Assembly: GCF_020509005.1 (NCBI RefSeq)
Contig: NC_063022.1
Coordinates: forward strand, 1,488,001 to 1,552,000
Source of the DNA: Fulvia fulva
Taxonomy: Eukaryota; Ascomycota; Dothideomycetes; Mycosphaerellales; Mycosphaerellaceae
Direction: 5' to 3'
Length of the DNA stretch: 64,000 nucleotides
The notes beneath the pieces were generated by a model. It ran no database searches and was not told where the DNA came from. It worked only from the letters and a program-made list of their open reading frames with translations. Below, in pieces: positions 1 through 9,109 of the stretch (position 1 is the first letter of the stretch; every line of letters starts with the position of its first letter). The position numbers and the translations under genes are program-made.

Positions 1-1509
1 ATTGTCGCAGACAGCTGGTTGATGGCACGCTCTGGATCCGTCAGAAGTACATCTCTCGGAGCACCGCAAAGTGTGCCTCCTGTCGACCACGTAGTAAAGA
101 TCTCCATGATAGACGGATCGAAGGTGGGCGCGGCAAATTGGAACCAGCGGAAGCCATCCTTGAAGAACGAGGCCGGAATATGCTTGCAGTGTGATCCAAT
201 CGAACATGCCGCCGCATGATGATGGATTTTGACGCCTTTCGGCTTGCCAGTCGAGCCGCTTGTGTACATAACGTATGCGAGATCGCTTTCTTGGACCTCT
301 GGTAGAGACTGGCGGCGGGTTTCCGGGTCGTGCGACAAGCTCCGTAAGAACTCCTTCACATCCAGGCAGGTTGCCAGCTCGTCATCATCGCAGTACCAGG
401 CATCCCAAGGTCGTCCACCTACTTGCGGGCCGTTCGTCAGGATCAGAGAGGCGCCGACCTCTTCAACGATGCCTCGAAGTTGTTCGGGGGGTGCACCCAC
501 AGGTAATGGACAGAATGCAAAGCCAGCTTTGAGCACGGCCAGCCACGATACATAGAACGCTGCAGAGTTCGACATATATGCAGGCACTACCGTTGGGTCC
601 TCAGGCCTAGCTTTTATGGTGTCGCGTAGCTGTAATGCCAGAGATGTCGTAAGATTGTCAAGTTGAGCATAAGTGAATGTTTCGTCGACCAGCGTGCCGG
701 AGCTGGAAGACGTTTGGAAATGCAGCGCACTCCGTTCTGGACATCTGGCGGCTGATCTTTGAAAGCCAGCATGTAGAAGCCCGACCGGTAGGGTACCTCT
801 TCCGGATTGTGCCAGTGGTGGAGGATGCATTAATGGAGGATGGTTCAGCACGGAAGCATGGTTCGTTGACAGCTTTACGCCATCCGCATTGCCCGAGAGC
901 TGATCGACCAGTATTTGCCAGGCAATGTCTGCAAAGTAGTCATCGAGGTGTTGTGTATCGTAAACCATGACCAGACTAAGTTGTGTGGCATGATACTGCA
1001 CAACCAATGGCTGTCCACAAATCAGCTATGCCATCAAGATGTTGACGATTGCCACTCACAGCCGTCAATGTCGGCGCCAGATTGATCGAGTCAAAGACGT
1101 CTGGATCGGCAAGTAGTTCAAATCCAAAGTCGAAATCGAGGCCGTCTGTCGATGAACGGCCAACGTCAAGGAGGCACTCCTGCGTCTGTCCGTCATCACT
1201 GGTTTCATCATTCGTGTAAGCTACCACCGCGGCTTGCACTATGTCCGGCTTGACCACGGAGGAGGTACGGAGTGCGAACTGGTAACAGACTTCCGCTTCT
1301 CCTGTGAAGGACGCAACGAATCGTGAGAAGTCCTGCAGCAGCGCAGTCTTGCCTTTTGGCTGAGCTGCAACATTACTTGCATAGCTGTGCTGTCTCCTCT
1401 GGTATTGCCTTTTCAAAGAGCGGTCATCTTGGGCCTGTCGTAAGTCTGTAGAGAGTGTGTCAAGTCTGGGAAAGGGTGTGGGTCGTATTGGGGTAGATGG
1501 AGAAGTCAT
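1..1509 (-). CDS. NRPS, siderophore synthetase (SidD/NPS6-like), N-terminal part, cut by the window edge
   Basis: This is the start of a non-ribosomal peptide synthetase that runs off the left edge. The ATG is at 1509-1507. Exon 1 is 1509-1060 (150 codons). A 49-nt intron (1059-1011, GTGAGT...ACAG, phase 0) follows, and the frame stays open from 1010 to 1. Residues 1-190 resemble the tail of a condensation-like domain. An adenylation domain follows, with the A3 core YTSGSTGKPKG near 230-275 and a later FDPSIMEIFTTWSTGG segment. An N-terminal adenylation module preceded by a partial condensation-like stretch is typical of the extracellular siderophore synthetases SidD and NPS6, which join N5-acyl-N5-hydroxyornithine units. 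The neighbouring SidI-, SidA- and SidF-like genes support this role. Substrate choice cannot be read because the domain is cut. It is transcribed divergently from the acyl-CoA ligase. I am sure of the NRPS call and less sure of the exact siderophore type. Confidence 0.85.
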
Positions 1510-2725
1510 TGTGAGCTTTAGCAGCAAGCTTACAGAACAGTGTGCTTAGAGCGTAGATAGGAAGAACTGACATAACCAAGAACAAAGACCTACAGTCAGA
1601 AGCATGCAGTCAGTGGACCAGCACGAACGATGTCTGCAGCCTCAGGCGAGACCGAGACCGCGATCTGTTCGCGCGGTCGTTCGATGCCACAAGCAGGCCG
1701 TGGTCGGCGTCATTGCCATTGCTGTACTCGTCCCCGTCGGCTTCGGAGTGTGTCACCTAAGCTGGTGCTTGGAACGTGGTCACGACAAAGACGTCTCGAT
1801 GCAACTCCTCCCACGCTAACGCAGTTGGGCTGGGGATCTTGGCTGTTCTCTGCAAGGGTCCACGTTGGGGCGCTTGGTGAACGACTCGCGTATGATGCAG
1901 CAGCACCAGCAAAAGTTTGCAAGACGAATGCACGAACGTTACGTCCGAATAGAGTTGCAATCTTATCAGATAATCGCATACCCCGGTCGATCAGCGCGCG
2001 CTGGTGACGCGAGGCGCATGGGTGCAGGGACCAGGGCTTGCAAGAGCTCTTAGCCTTTAGGCGATTCTTGCCGGCTGATGCGGATTTCCTGCGGGATGCC
2101 GATGGTCTGCCAAGTGCCGGACTTTCAACTCGTGTTGTTGTTCGTGCTAGACCTTGCCTCGCTCGCGCAAATGCGGACGCTAAGGTGAGCGCTCCGACAT
2201 TCCATCGTGGGCTTTTGCTGTAGAAGCGTGGGCCAGGTCGAAGAGCTCCGCGGATGCAGAGAACAGGTCCACTGCCTCTAGCGCGTATGAACCGAATATC
2301 ATATGCCGGAACACCACCCCACTGCAACACATATGCGGCTTGAGTGGGCACGCACGATGTGACGTCGACGCGAAGCTGGAGCAGTGCCATCCTGCGCCAA
2401 CAATGATGGATTTGCCGGCCGCAGCAGAGGAGAATACACCAATCAGTGATGACGTTGACTTTCGCCTGTGCAACAGCATCGATTCCCCATGCTGCTGTTG
2501 CCGGCATCGCACAGCAAGGCCACAGAAATCCACGATGGATCGCCGTTCAAGTGTCTCGCACCTTGCGTCTCGTTTGTCAGAGATAATCAGATCGTAAGAG
2601 AAAGTCGTAGCCGTCCATTGTTTGTCCATCCTCTCGCGTTTCAACTCCCGCGTGTCCCGTTCTTCCAGGCCTCATCTGTAATTCACGGTGCAGATGAAAG
2701 GTACATACGATAGTTGACCAGCACC
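1510..2725. promoter_or_regulatory. Divergent intergenic region between the NRPS and the acyl-CoA ligase
   Basis: This 1.2-kb region separates two divergent starts and should hold both promoters. Open frames here (for example 1710-2507 and 2180-2644 on the minus strand) begin at GTG or TTG and resemble no family I know. A perfect ATCAGATAA lies at 1965-1973, and a second GATAA core is at 2582-2586. A CCAAT box sits at 2439-2443, about 285 bp before the ligase ATG. CCAAT boxes are the binding site of the CBC/HapX iron regulator, but the neighbouring HapX contact bases are not convincing. Confidence 0.6.
1965..1973 (+). promoter_or_regulatory. Candidate iron-responsive GATA (SreA-type) site ATCAGATAA
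   Basis: This is an exact match to ATCWGATAA, the consensus described for the iron repressor SreA in Aspergillus. The preceding bases add an inverted GATA core (TTATC at 1963-1967), so the site is nearly palindromic. It lies about 455 bp upstream of the NRPS start and 750 bp upstream of the ligase start. Confidence 0.55.
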
Positions 2726-4523
2726 ATGGCAACCCAGACGATGATCGACAGCGTGAACGAAATTCCTGTCCAGAACTACTATCCTTCCCTTTTCCATGGA
2801 CCAGCAGATCCTCCGTTGGTGGACCTGACATTGGGTGACTTCCTCGATGCGCAATGCCGACGGTATGGAGATCGCGAATGTGTAGTGATACCCTGGAGCG
2901 GCGACAGGTGGACATACGATGATTTGAGGGAACAGAGCGCATCGTTAGCCCGATACCTTCTGGCCAGAGGCGTACAGCCGGGTGATCATGTGGCCATCCT
3001 GGCAGGAAACCGCGCAGAGTATGCAAGCGTATTCTTCGCATGCATGAGGCTGGGTGCCGTTCTCGTCATCCTGAACAACACATATACCACGCCAGAAGCG
3101 GAACATGCTCTTCACTACACAGGTATGTCCAGTGCATGATCCTCTGGGATGGGCTAGCTGCTGACAACGCCGTGCAGAGACCAAGGTGTTATTCGCGACT
3201 CCTTTTATTGGCCGACAGGATAACCGTGCCATGCTCAAACGCTTCAATGCATCCGCGGGCCCATTGCCCAAACTCCAACAGACAATCCTACTCGAGGGAA
3301 GCCAGGACGGTCTGCTTGACTATCGAACCGCAGTCCTGGTCGGTGAGCGACTCCCAGAAGCTCCACTGAGGCAGATACAAGATGGTCTGAGTCCATATGA
3401 GACTTGTAACTTGCAGTTTACCTCTGGTTCCACGGGCCATCCCAAGGCAGCAATGCTGACCCACCACGGTCTGCTGAACAACTCAAGGTTCATAGGCGAT
3501 CGCATGAGCCTTACACAAGAAGATGTTCTTTGCTGCCCGCCGCCACTGTTTCACTGCTTCGGTCTCGTATTGGGACTTTTAGCAGTCATGACGCATGGCG
3601 CAAAGATCGTATATCCGTCGGAAGTGTTTGATGGACCCTCAGTGCTGGAAGCGATCAGTACCGAGCGCTGTACTGCAGTTCATGGTGTTCCTGCCATGTT
3701 CGATACACTGTTCAGTCTTCCCCGGCCCGCCAACTTCGACTGTAGCAGACTGCGAACAGGGATCATTGCTGGTGCTCCGGTCCCGCGACATTTGATGGAA
3801 CTGCTCGTGAATGAGTTCGGTATGACGGAGTTCACAAGCAGTTACGGCCTGACTGAAGCTTCGCCTACATGCTTCAATGCATACGTGGACGACACCATTG
3901 ACCGCCGATTGACAACGGTGGGCACTTTGATGCCACATGCCCATGCGAAGATTGTGGACAGGAATGGCCAGATCGTCCCAGTCGGCACCCGGGGCGAGCT
4001 TTGCATGGCCGGCTACCAACTGCAACAAGGCTATTGGCGCAATCCAGAGAAGACCGCCGAGGCGATGGAAAGAGACGAGAATGGCGTGCTGTGGCTACAC
4101 ACCGGCGACGAAGCGGTGTTCGACAGCCATGGCTATTGCAGCGTCACCGGGCGCTTCAAGGACATCATCATCCGGGGAGGCGAGAACATCTACCCGCTTG
4201 AGATCGAGGAGCGCCTCGTCCAGCATGCGGCCATAGATCGTGCGATTGTTGTTGGGCTCCCACACCCGCGATACCAAGAGGTGCCTGCCGCTTTCCTGCA
4301 GCGGACGGAAGGTTCGGAGAGCCCATCTTTATCCCAGATTCAAGACTTTGTTCGCGAGCGTCTCGGTCGACACAAAGCTCCTGTGCACGTCTTCTGGCTT
4401 GGTGAGGATGGTGTTTCGGCGGACCTTCCCATCACTGGCAGTGGTAAGATCCAGAAGTACAAGCTGAAGCAGACTGGACAAGAGCTTTTGGCAGCTTCCA
4501 AAGGTCCTCAGGCGAAGTTGTAA
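2726..4523 (+). CDS. Acyl-CoA ligase, SidI-like (mevalonyl-CoA ligase type), with PTS1
   Basis: This is an AMP-forming acyl-CoA synthetase of 580 residues in two exons, 2726-3122 and 3178-4523. The 55-nt intron (3123-3177, GTATGT...GCAG) splits one Glu codon. The start is the ATG in the context CACCATGG; the longer frame opens only with TTG. Motifs are the P-loop TSGSTGHPK near residue 214, HTGDEA near 439, GRFKDIIIRGGENIYP near 456-471 and the catalytic-lysine segment SGKIQKYKL. Overall similarity is to SidI, which activates mevalonate as its CoA ester in fusarinine and triacetylfusarinine synthesis. The C-terminus is AKL, a PTS1 peroxisomal signal; Aspergillus SidI is known to use an N-terminal PTS2 instead. 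Transcription diverges from the NRPS. The substrate is inferred from the neighbours, and another hydroxy-acid could be used. Confidence 0.85.
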
Positions 4524-5272
4524 GAAGCAAGTCGTTGGTCTCATGCCCAAGCTGTTCTGTGAAGAAGTGGCCCTCGCGAGGTATACATGTAGCCATCCAG
4601 GACACCAACGAGAAGCTCCGCCAAGTGGCCAGCAAACGTGTAAGGCGTGGTGCCATTAGTAGAGATGAAGTCGATGAAGACAGAAACGAAGTGATACGAA
4701 GTGATACGAAGGGTGACACGTCGCCAAACTCAATTTGACGCGTACTTTTCTTCCATTCTCGTTGTGACACCTAACAATAGCAACAACGTCTATCGCCCAG
4801 CAGGATACATGTATCAAAATGTGGAAGAGAGGCAGGGACCTGCCTCAAATACGAGCGAAAGCAGCGCCGAGCATGTATGCGCCGCCGTATTCTGTAGGTT
4901 GAAAATGCAACACCACTATAGCAACTTGTTATGTTGTCCTGTCGTAGTGTCGCTATCTTTTTAAGGTCGTTATAGTTTTAAGGTCGTTATAGTTCTAAGG
5001 CCGTTATAGTGTCGCTATCTTTCCAAGGTCGTTATCGGCTCGGAGAAACAGGTGCCCGTAGTGCAGAATTTCAGCTCTGTACATAGTCACAGCGCTGCGC
5101 TGTTCGAGTTTTAGCTAATCAAAAGTGTCGCTGTCTGTATCGCTAAGGCGGAGTAAGTAGCACGGGCGCAATCTCTATTCACCTAACGACGCAATTAGTA
5201 CATATCCGAATGCATGTGATTATCGCTCGGCAGCCTACACGGCAATACACCACATACCATATGCCACCCCAG
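4524..5272. other. Intergenic region between convergent gene ends, holding short tandem repeats
   Basis: This 749-bp region lies between the 3' ends of the ligase (plus strand) and the SidA-like gene (minus strand). No convincing gene is seen. It contains a tandem repeat at 4948-5038 (listed separately) and a two-unit direct repeat of GAAGTGATAC at about 4689-4710. Confidence 0.6.
4948..5038. repeat. Imperfect tandem repeat of AAGGTCGTTATAG units
   Basis: Units start at 4963, 4980, 4997 and 5025. The first two are 17 bp (AAGGTCGTTATAGTTTT and a near copy). The third is lengthened by GTGTCGCTATCTTT, which also occurs just before the array at 4948-4961. The fourth is cut to AAGGTCGTTATCGG. So two short words alternate in the array. 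On the minus strand, CTATCTTT reads AAAGATAG and contains a GATA core. Confidence 0.7.
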
Positions 5273-6676
5273 CTAAAACATCGCCCGTTCCCCGCCCTGC
5301 TCCGCCGACTTCTCCTCCTTCGCCACCGCTGCCACTATGCTCTTGGACACGCGCTGAGCACGTTCCGCCGCCCAGCTAAAGTCATCATTCCTCACCTTTC
5401 GGTCTTCCAACGACCCGAGCAACCAGACACCATTACCTGGAGCAAGGACGCCTCGCCGGAAGTTCACCCGGTACTCGCGGTCGACCTGCACCACCCCGCC
5501 ATCAAGAAGACCGACAGGAATGTCGACCAGACTCCGGTCAATGGCGAAACTATACCCCGTCGCCGCGATGACCATGTCGAATGCACGCTCCGAAACGGAC
5601 GTCTCGTTGGTCTGGGGATTCCTGAGCACCAGTCGCACCTTCTCGGCCTCCCGCTGAGTGCCTACCACTTCACTGTGCGATTTCATCTGGAAGCGCCACT
5701 TTGCCGAGTCTCGCTCGTGTATCTTCTGGGTATACTGTGCAGCGTAGATCTCTTCCAGTGTGTTCAAGTCGACTGTCGGCGTTGCGGACTGGCCCTGCCG
5801 GATCTCTGGTGGGACACTTCCAGATGCTGACTCGGGCCTGCTGAGCAGATCTTGCATCTTTGGCGAACCGTCGTCGGGTCGAAGTGCTGAGTCCGCATAG
5901 AAGATGGTAGCCGAGTGCTTGCCATGCGCTTGCTCCTGGGGACCGGACAAATGCTCGAATATCTCCGCGGCTTCCTGATCTGCGCCAACAATGGCCATGT
6001 TTAGCGGTCTCTTGGAGCTTCCTACATTCTCCAGCAAGCGATCGGTCTGACTAGAGTGCAGCACCAGAGGAGCTCGTGCCAGTGCCTCGGGAACATGTGC
6101 CTGAGCACCGCATGCGAAAACCACACGCTTCGCGAAGATCGAGCTTTGTGCTTTGGTCTTCGAGCTTCGCAGCTCAACGGCCCATTTTGCGACTTTCGCT
6201 GTACCATCCGCCCTCACTGGCTGCACCCGTGCCGCCTCCTGGCCATACCTGACCCAGCCCAGCTGCTCAACTTTGCCTGCTGCCCATCGGAAGTACTGTG
6301 CCATCAGCCGGCGGCTCGGGGAAAGCTTCGAGTTGTTCGCAAACCGTATGAGCTGATTCGTGGCATGTAGAAAGTTCACAAAGGTGTAGCTGGATCGCGG
6401 GTTCTGGGTCGTGACGAGATCGCGCAAGAAGGACGAGCCGACCTGTTTGTCTGGCAAGACATGGGCTGGTTGCCAGTCCCATTGGCTCCTTCGTTCGACA
6501 AACAAGATCCTCGAATTGGAGTCCTTGTCAGCAAGAGAAGCTGCTAGAGGCAATGCGGTTGTCCCGAATCCAATGCAGACCAGGTCGTACGTCTGCTGTT
6601 GTGGTGCCTCAGGACGCTTTCGCTCCCAGGACCGTTGTCTTTCAAGGGACCTCGGCTGTTCAATGTCTAAAGACAT
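5273..6676 (-). CDS. SidA-like FAD/NADPH N-hydroxylating monooxygenase (divergent)
   Basis: This is a single-exon gene of 467 residues; the ATG is at 6676, and the longer frame opens only with TTG. It belongs to the L-lysine/L-ornithine N-monooxygenase family, which hydroxylates the ornithine side chain as the first step of hydroxamate siderophore synthesis. Visible features are the FAD-binding GFGTTAL at residues 36-42, FVERRSQWDW, LPDKQVGSSFLRDL and DPRS-like NPRSSYTFVNFLH, then a NADPH-binding segment AIVGADQEAAEIF near 225-237 and IAATGY near 370. Several family-typical residues differ: the FAD loop normally reads GxGPxxL, the NADPH loop GxGQSAAE lacks its second glycine, and the usual C-terminal HGLSxxLLS-like motif is replaced by an unrelated tail. 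It could be an accessory paralogue with another substrate or lowered activity. Upstream lies a 2.4-kb gap. Confidence 0.8.
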   Translation of the reverse strand: MSLDIEQPRSLERQRSWERKRPEAPQQQTYDLVCIGFGTTALPLAASLADKDSNSRILFVERRSQWDWQPAHVLPDKQVGSSFLRDLVTTQNPRSSYTFVNFLHATNQLIRFANNSKLSPSRRLMAQYFRWAAGKVEQLGWVRYGQEAARVQPVRADGTAKVAKWAVELRSSKTKAQSSIFAKRVVFACGAQAHVPEALARAPLVLHSSQTDRLLENVGSSKRPLNMAIVGADQEAAEIFEHLSGPQEQAHGKHSATIFYADSALRPDDGSPKMQDLLSRPESASGSVPPEIRQGQSATPTVDLNTLEEIYAAQYTQKIHERDSAKWRFQMKSHSEVVGTQREAEKVRLVLRNPQTNETSVSERAFDMVIAATGYSFAIDRSLVDIPVGLLDGGVVQVDREYRVNFRRGVLAPGNGVWLLGSLEDRKVRNDDFSWAAERAQRVSKSIVAAVAKEEKSAEQGGERAMF

Positions 6677-9109
6677 GGCTGAGCGTATACACAAGGACAA
6701 GAAGCTGACACTCAAAGTGGGGCTCGCAACGACAGCAGGAGGTTGTTTGAATCAGCTTTACGACTTGCAGACTGAACAACCGAGTGAAAGCTCTATCACA
6801 GAACTACGCTCCGCGCATCGGCATCGACGTGACCGCAGTCCACGGACTCATGGAAGCATTGTGGACACATCCTGATTGATCTCGCCATACTCGATCAGCC
6901 CCTACTTTCGTTGATCAAGAGCGATGTTTCGCCGCTACGGGTTCACCCTCGAAAGGAAACAAGCTTGAGCTCTCCAGCGGGTTCTCTCAGCGATGTGCTC
7001 GTTATCACTCGACGAGGTTGCATACGCAGGGCATAGACGCTAAGCGTACCACCGAAGGAACGCAGCGCACCACAAATAGATCTGGCATGCCGAGCGCCTC
7101 CACATCATCCCACGTCAAACCCTCATGCGCAGCACAACGATCGACGTGCCTTTGACCCCACTGTTCGTTCAGAGGATCGAGCACAAGAGAATACAGGTGT
7201 ACCAACTCTCCGAGTATCCGTACGACCTACTGCTTCCACCTATACGAGGCTCCGCCATCCCTTTGCAGTCCTGTAGGTGTTTATGAGACGGGCGCGATCT
7301 TAGTGCGAGGCTGTGGTTGGCCGAAAATTGTTGTCAATTGTCTGTTAAATGGGCATCGTCAAAGGTTGCAGCCAATGTCTCCCTTGTCTTCAGATGGAAA
7401 CTAGCGGGAGCTATTTGGCGGTGAGTTTTCAAAGGGATAGTCTGCAGCCACCAAAGCTTCCCAACGTCCACCTCATGCGCCGCGCCGGAGGCAAGGAACG
7501 ACCAAGCGTCCAAGTCTGGCAAATTTTTATCAATCTAATCATTTAAGAGCGGATCTACCCACCCACCACATCACCGTGCATGCGCTACCACTTTCGCACG
7601 ACACGAGCCTAGGTGATGTCGGTGGAGCGCGCCGACACAACAGCAGTCTGCAGACGCGGCGTTGATTTGGGTTTCAGTACGCCCGCGCTTCGCAGCCATG
7701 CAACAGCCACGCACTTGCGCTGAAGAAGCGAGCGCTACGCAAAGGATGAAGACACACGAGTGTCATTGGTGTCTTGCAAGCGACCGATTTAACCAACTCA
7801 GCCCTAGGCTGTTCAGCACGAGCCCGCCGATTGCGTGCGTGCCGAAGCTCTGCTCCGAGTTCGGTCTGACACCCTGGAAGTTCGGTATATCCTCGCCCGA
7901 CTGACGTCCATCGGCATGTGGCCGAAGCATCAACGACGACAGGTATTCAGCGACTCCCGCGCGGACGAGGGCGTCGCACGAGGTCCCTGCTACAACGCCA
8001 AGCTACGACTTGCCGCGCTCCACGTTGCTCGTGAGCAGTAGATTCCAGTATTCTTGTGCAGCATGAGATCCGTCGTCTCGCAAGTGATTCCAACATGATT
8101 GTCGTACCTGATCCAGATCTAGAAGGTCGGGTCGCTGTCGTGAGGCGATGCTCACGTTGTGCCACGCAGCGCCTGGGATGAATTCGACATGTGATTGAAG
8201 TGCGGCTCCAGTAAAGGGCAACCACCCGGCTGTATGGGAATCCGATATGAATCCAAAAACACAGGACTAAGCGAAGTATGGGGGATCGTCCTGTTCAAGT
8301 ACCGCGGGCGTGAAGGAACACATGCTGGCAACCACGGCAGAGATAGATCGGCCCCTTCTCCATCTGTTCGTCCACGTAGGTGGAACCGCCACCGACACCG
8401 ACGGCAGGCAACGGCTCGCCAGGCACAAGGAACAGTATCAGATGGCGTCGATAGTCTTCCTCCAGCCAGCGGCATCTACTTATCTGATCCGAGAGCTGAT
8501 GGAGGCAGGAAGTGACGGTAGCGACCGGTCCGTGATCGCAGTGCAGTGCCTTGCCGAGCCAAGTCTACCAACCAGCAGTGACGATGAGGACTTGACTCAG
8601 CGACATCATCAAGAGGCACAGCTCTCCATCTTATTGAGAGTCCGCACCGATCTAAGTGGAGGCTGCTTGACCCATTGTGCTGATGGCGACCACATGGACG
8701 ACTGCCGACATGAGCCGTGATTGACGAACGAAAGAGCCCTCTGCTGTGTTGCGACTGAGTACGCCGATAACGTCCACATGGAGACCTACCGGCATGAACC
8801 ACCATCAACCATCAGGATCTCGTCGTCAACAAGCGCCTCAATCAACCCCACAGCAACTGTATGATGTTCTTCATGATCGCAGATGAGATGATACCAAAGA
8901 CCGGGCTGCTGGACGTTTTGTGTCTGCCACTTAGCACGAAGCGTGTCAGACTCGACAACTGCATCTGATGGCCTCATCACTGTATTAAAGTCAACGGCAC
9001 ACCGCTTCAACGAACAACGCCATCATTAATAGAATCGCGGAAACGACTTAAACTTTTTCCAGCTCAGCTACTCCCCGCCCCATCTCTATCTACCCAGAAC
9101 CCATCAAAT
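6677..9109. other. Gene-poor intergenic region between the SidA-like gene and the ABC transporter
   Basis: These 2.4 kb lie upstream of the SidA-like gene and downstream of the transporter. Open frames on both strands stay below 140 codons, several start with GTG or TTG, and none shows a domain I recognise. An exact SreA-type GATA site is at 8480-8488. Two loosely similar segments occur near 8690-8728 and 8771-8808, sharing CCACATGGA and GGCATGA-like words. No transposon signature and no RIP bias is visible; CpA and TpG are normal. Confidence 0.6.
8480..8488 (-). promoter_or_regulatory. Candidate SreA-type GATA site ATCAGATAA
   Basis: The plus strand reads TTATCTGAT, an exact ATCWGATAA on the minus strand. 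It sits 1.8 kb upstream of the SidA-like ATG, with no recognised gene between. The distance weakens a direct promoter role. Confidence 0.35.

Noticed and set aside
2439..2460. CCAAT box with downstream TGACG as a full CBC-HapX site
   Set aside because: The CCAAT is real, but the spacing and bases downstream do not fit the HapX contact consensus closely enough to call.
1710..2644. Long minus-strand frames (265 and 154 codons) in the NRPS-ligase spacer
   Set aside because: They start at non-ATG codons, overlap each other in different frames and show no family features.
5210..5830. 206-codon plus-strand frame
   Set aside because: It lies antisense to the SidA-like gene, whose motifs are clear on the minus strand.
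8310..8720. 136-codon plus-strand frame in the gap after the SidA-like gene
   Set aside because: It opens with GTG, has biased composition and no domain; nothing supports coding.
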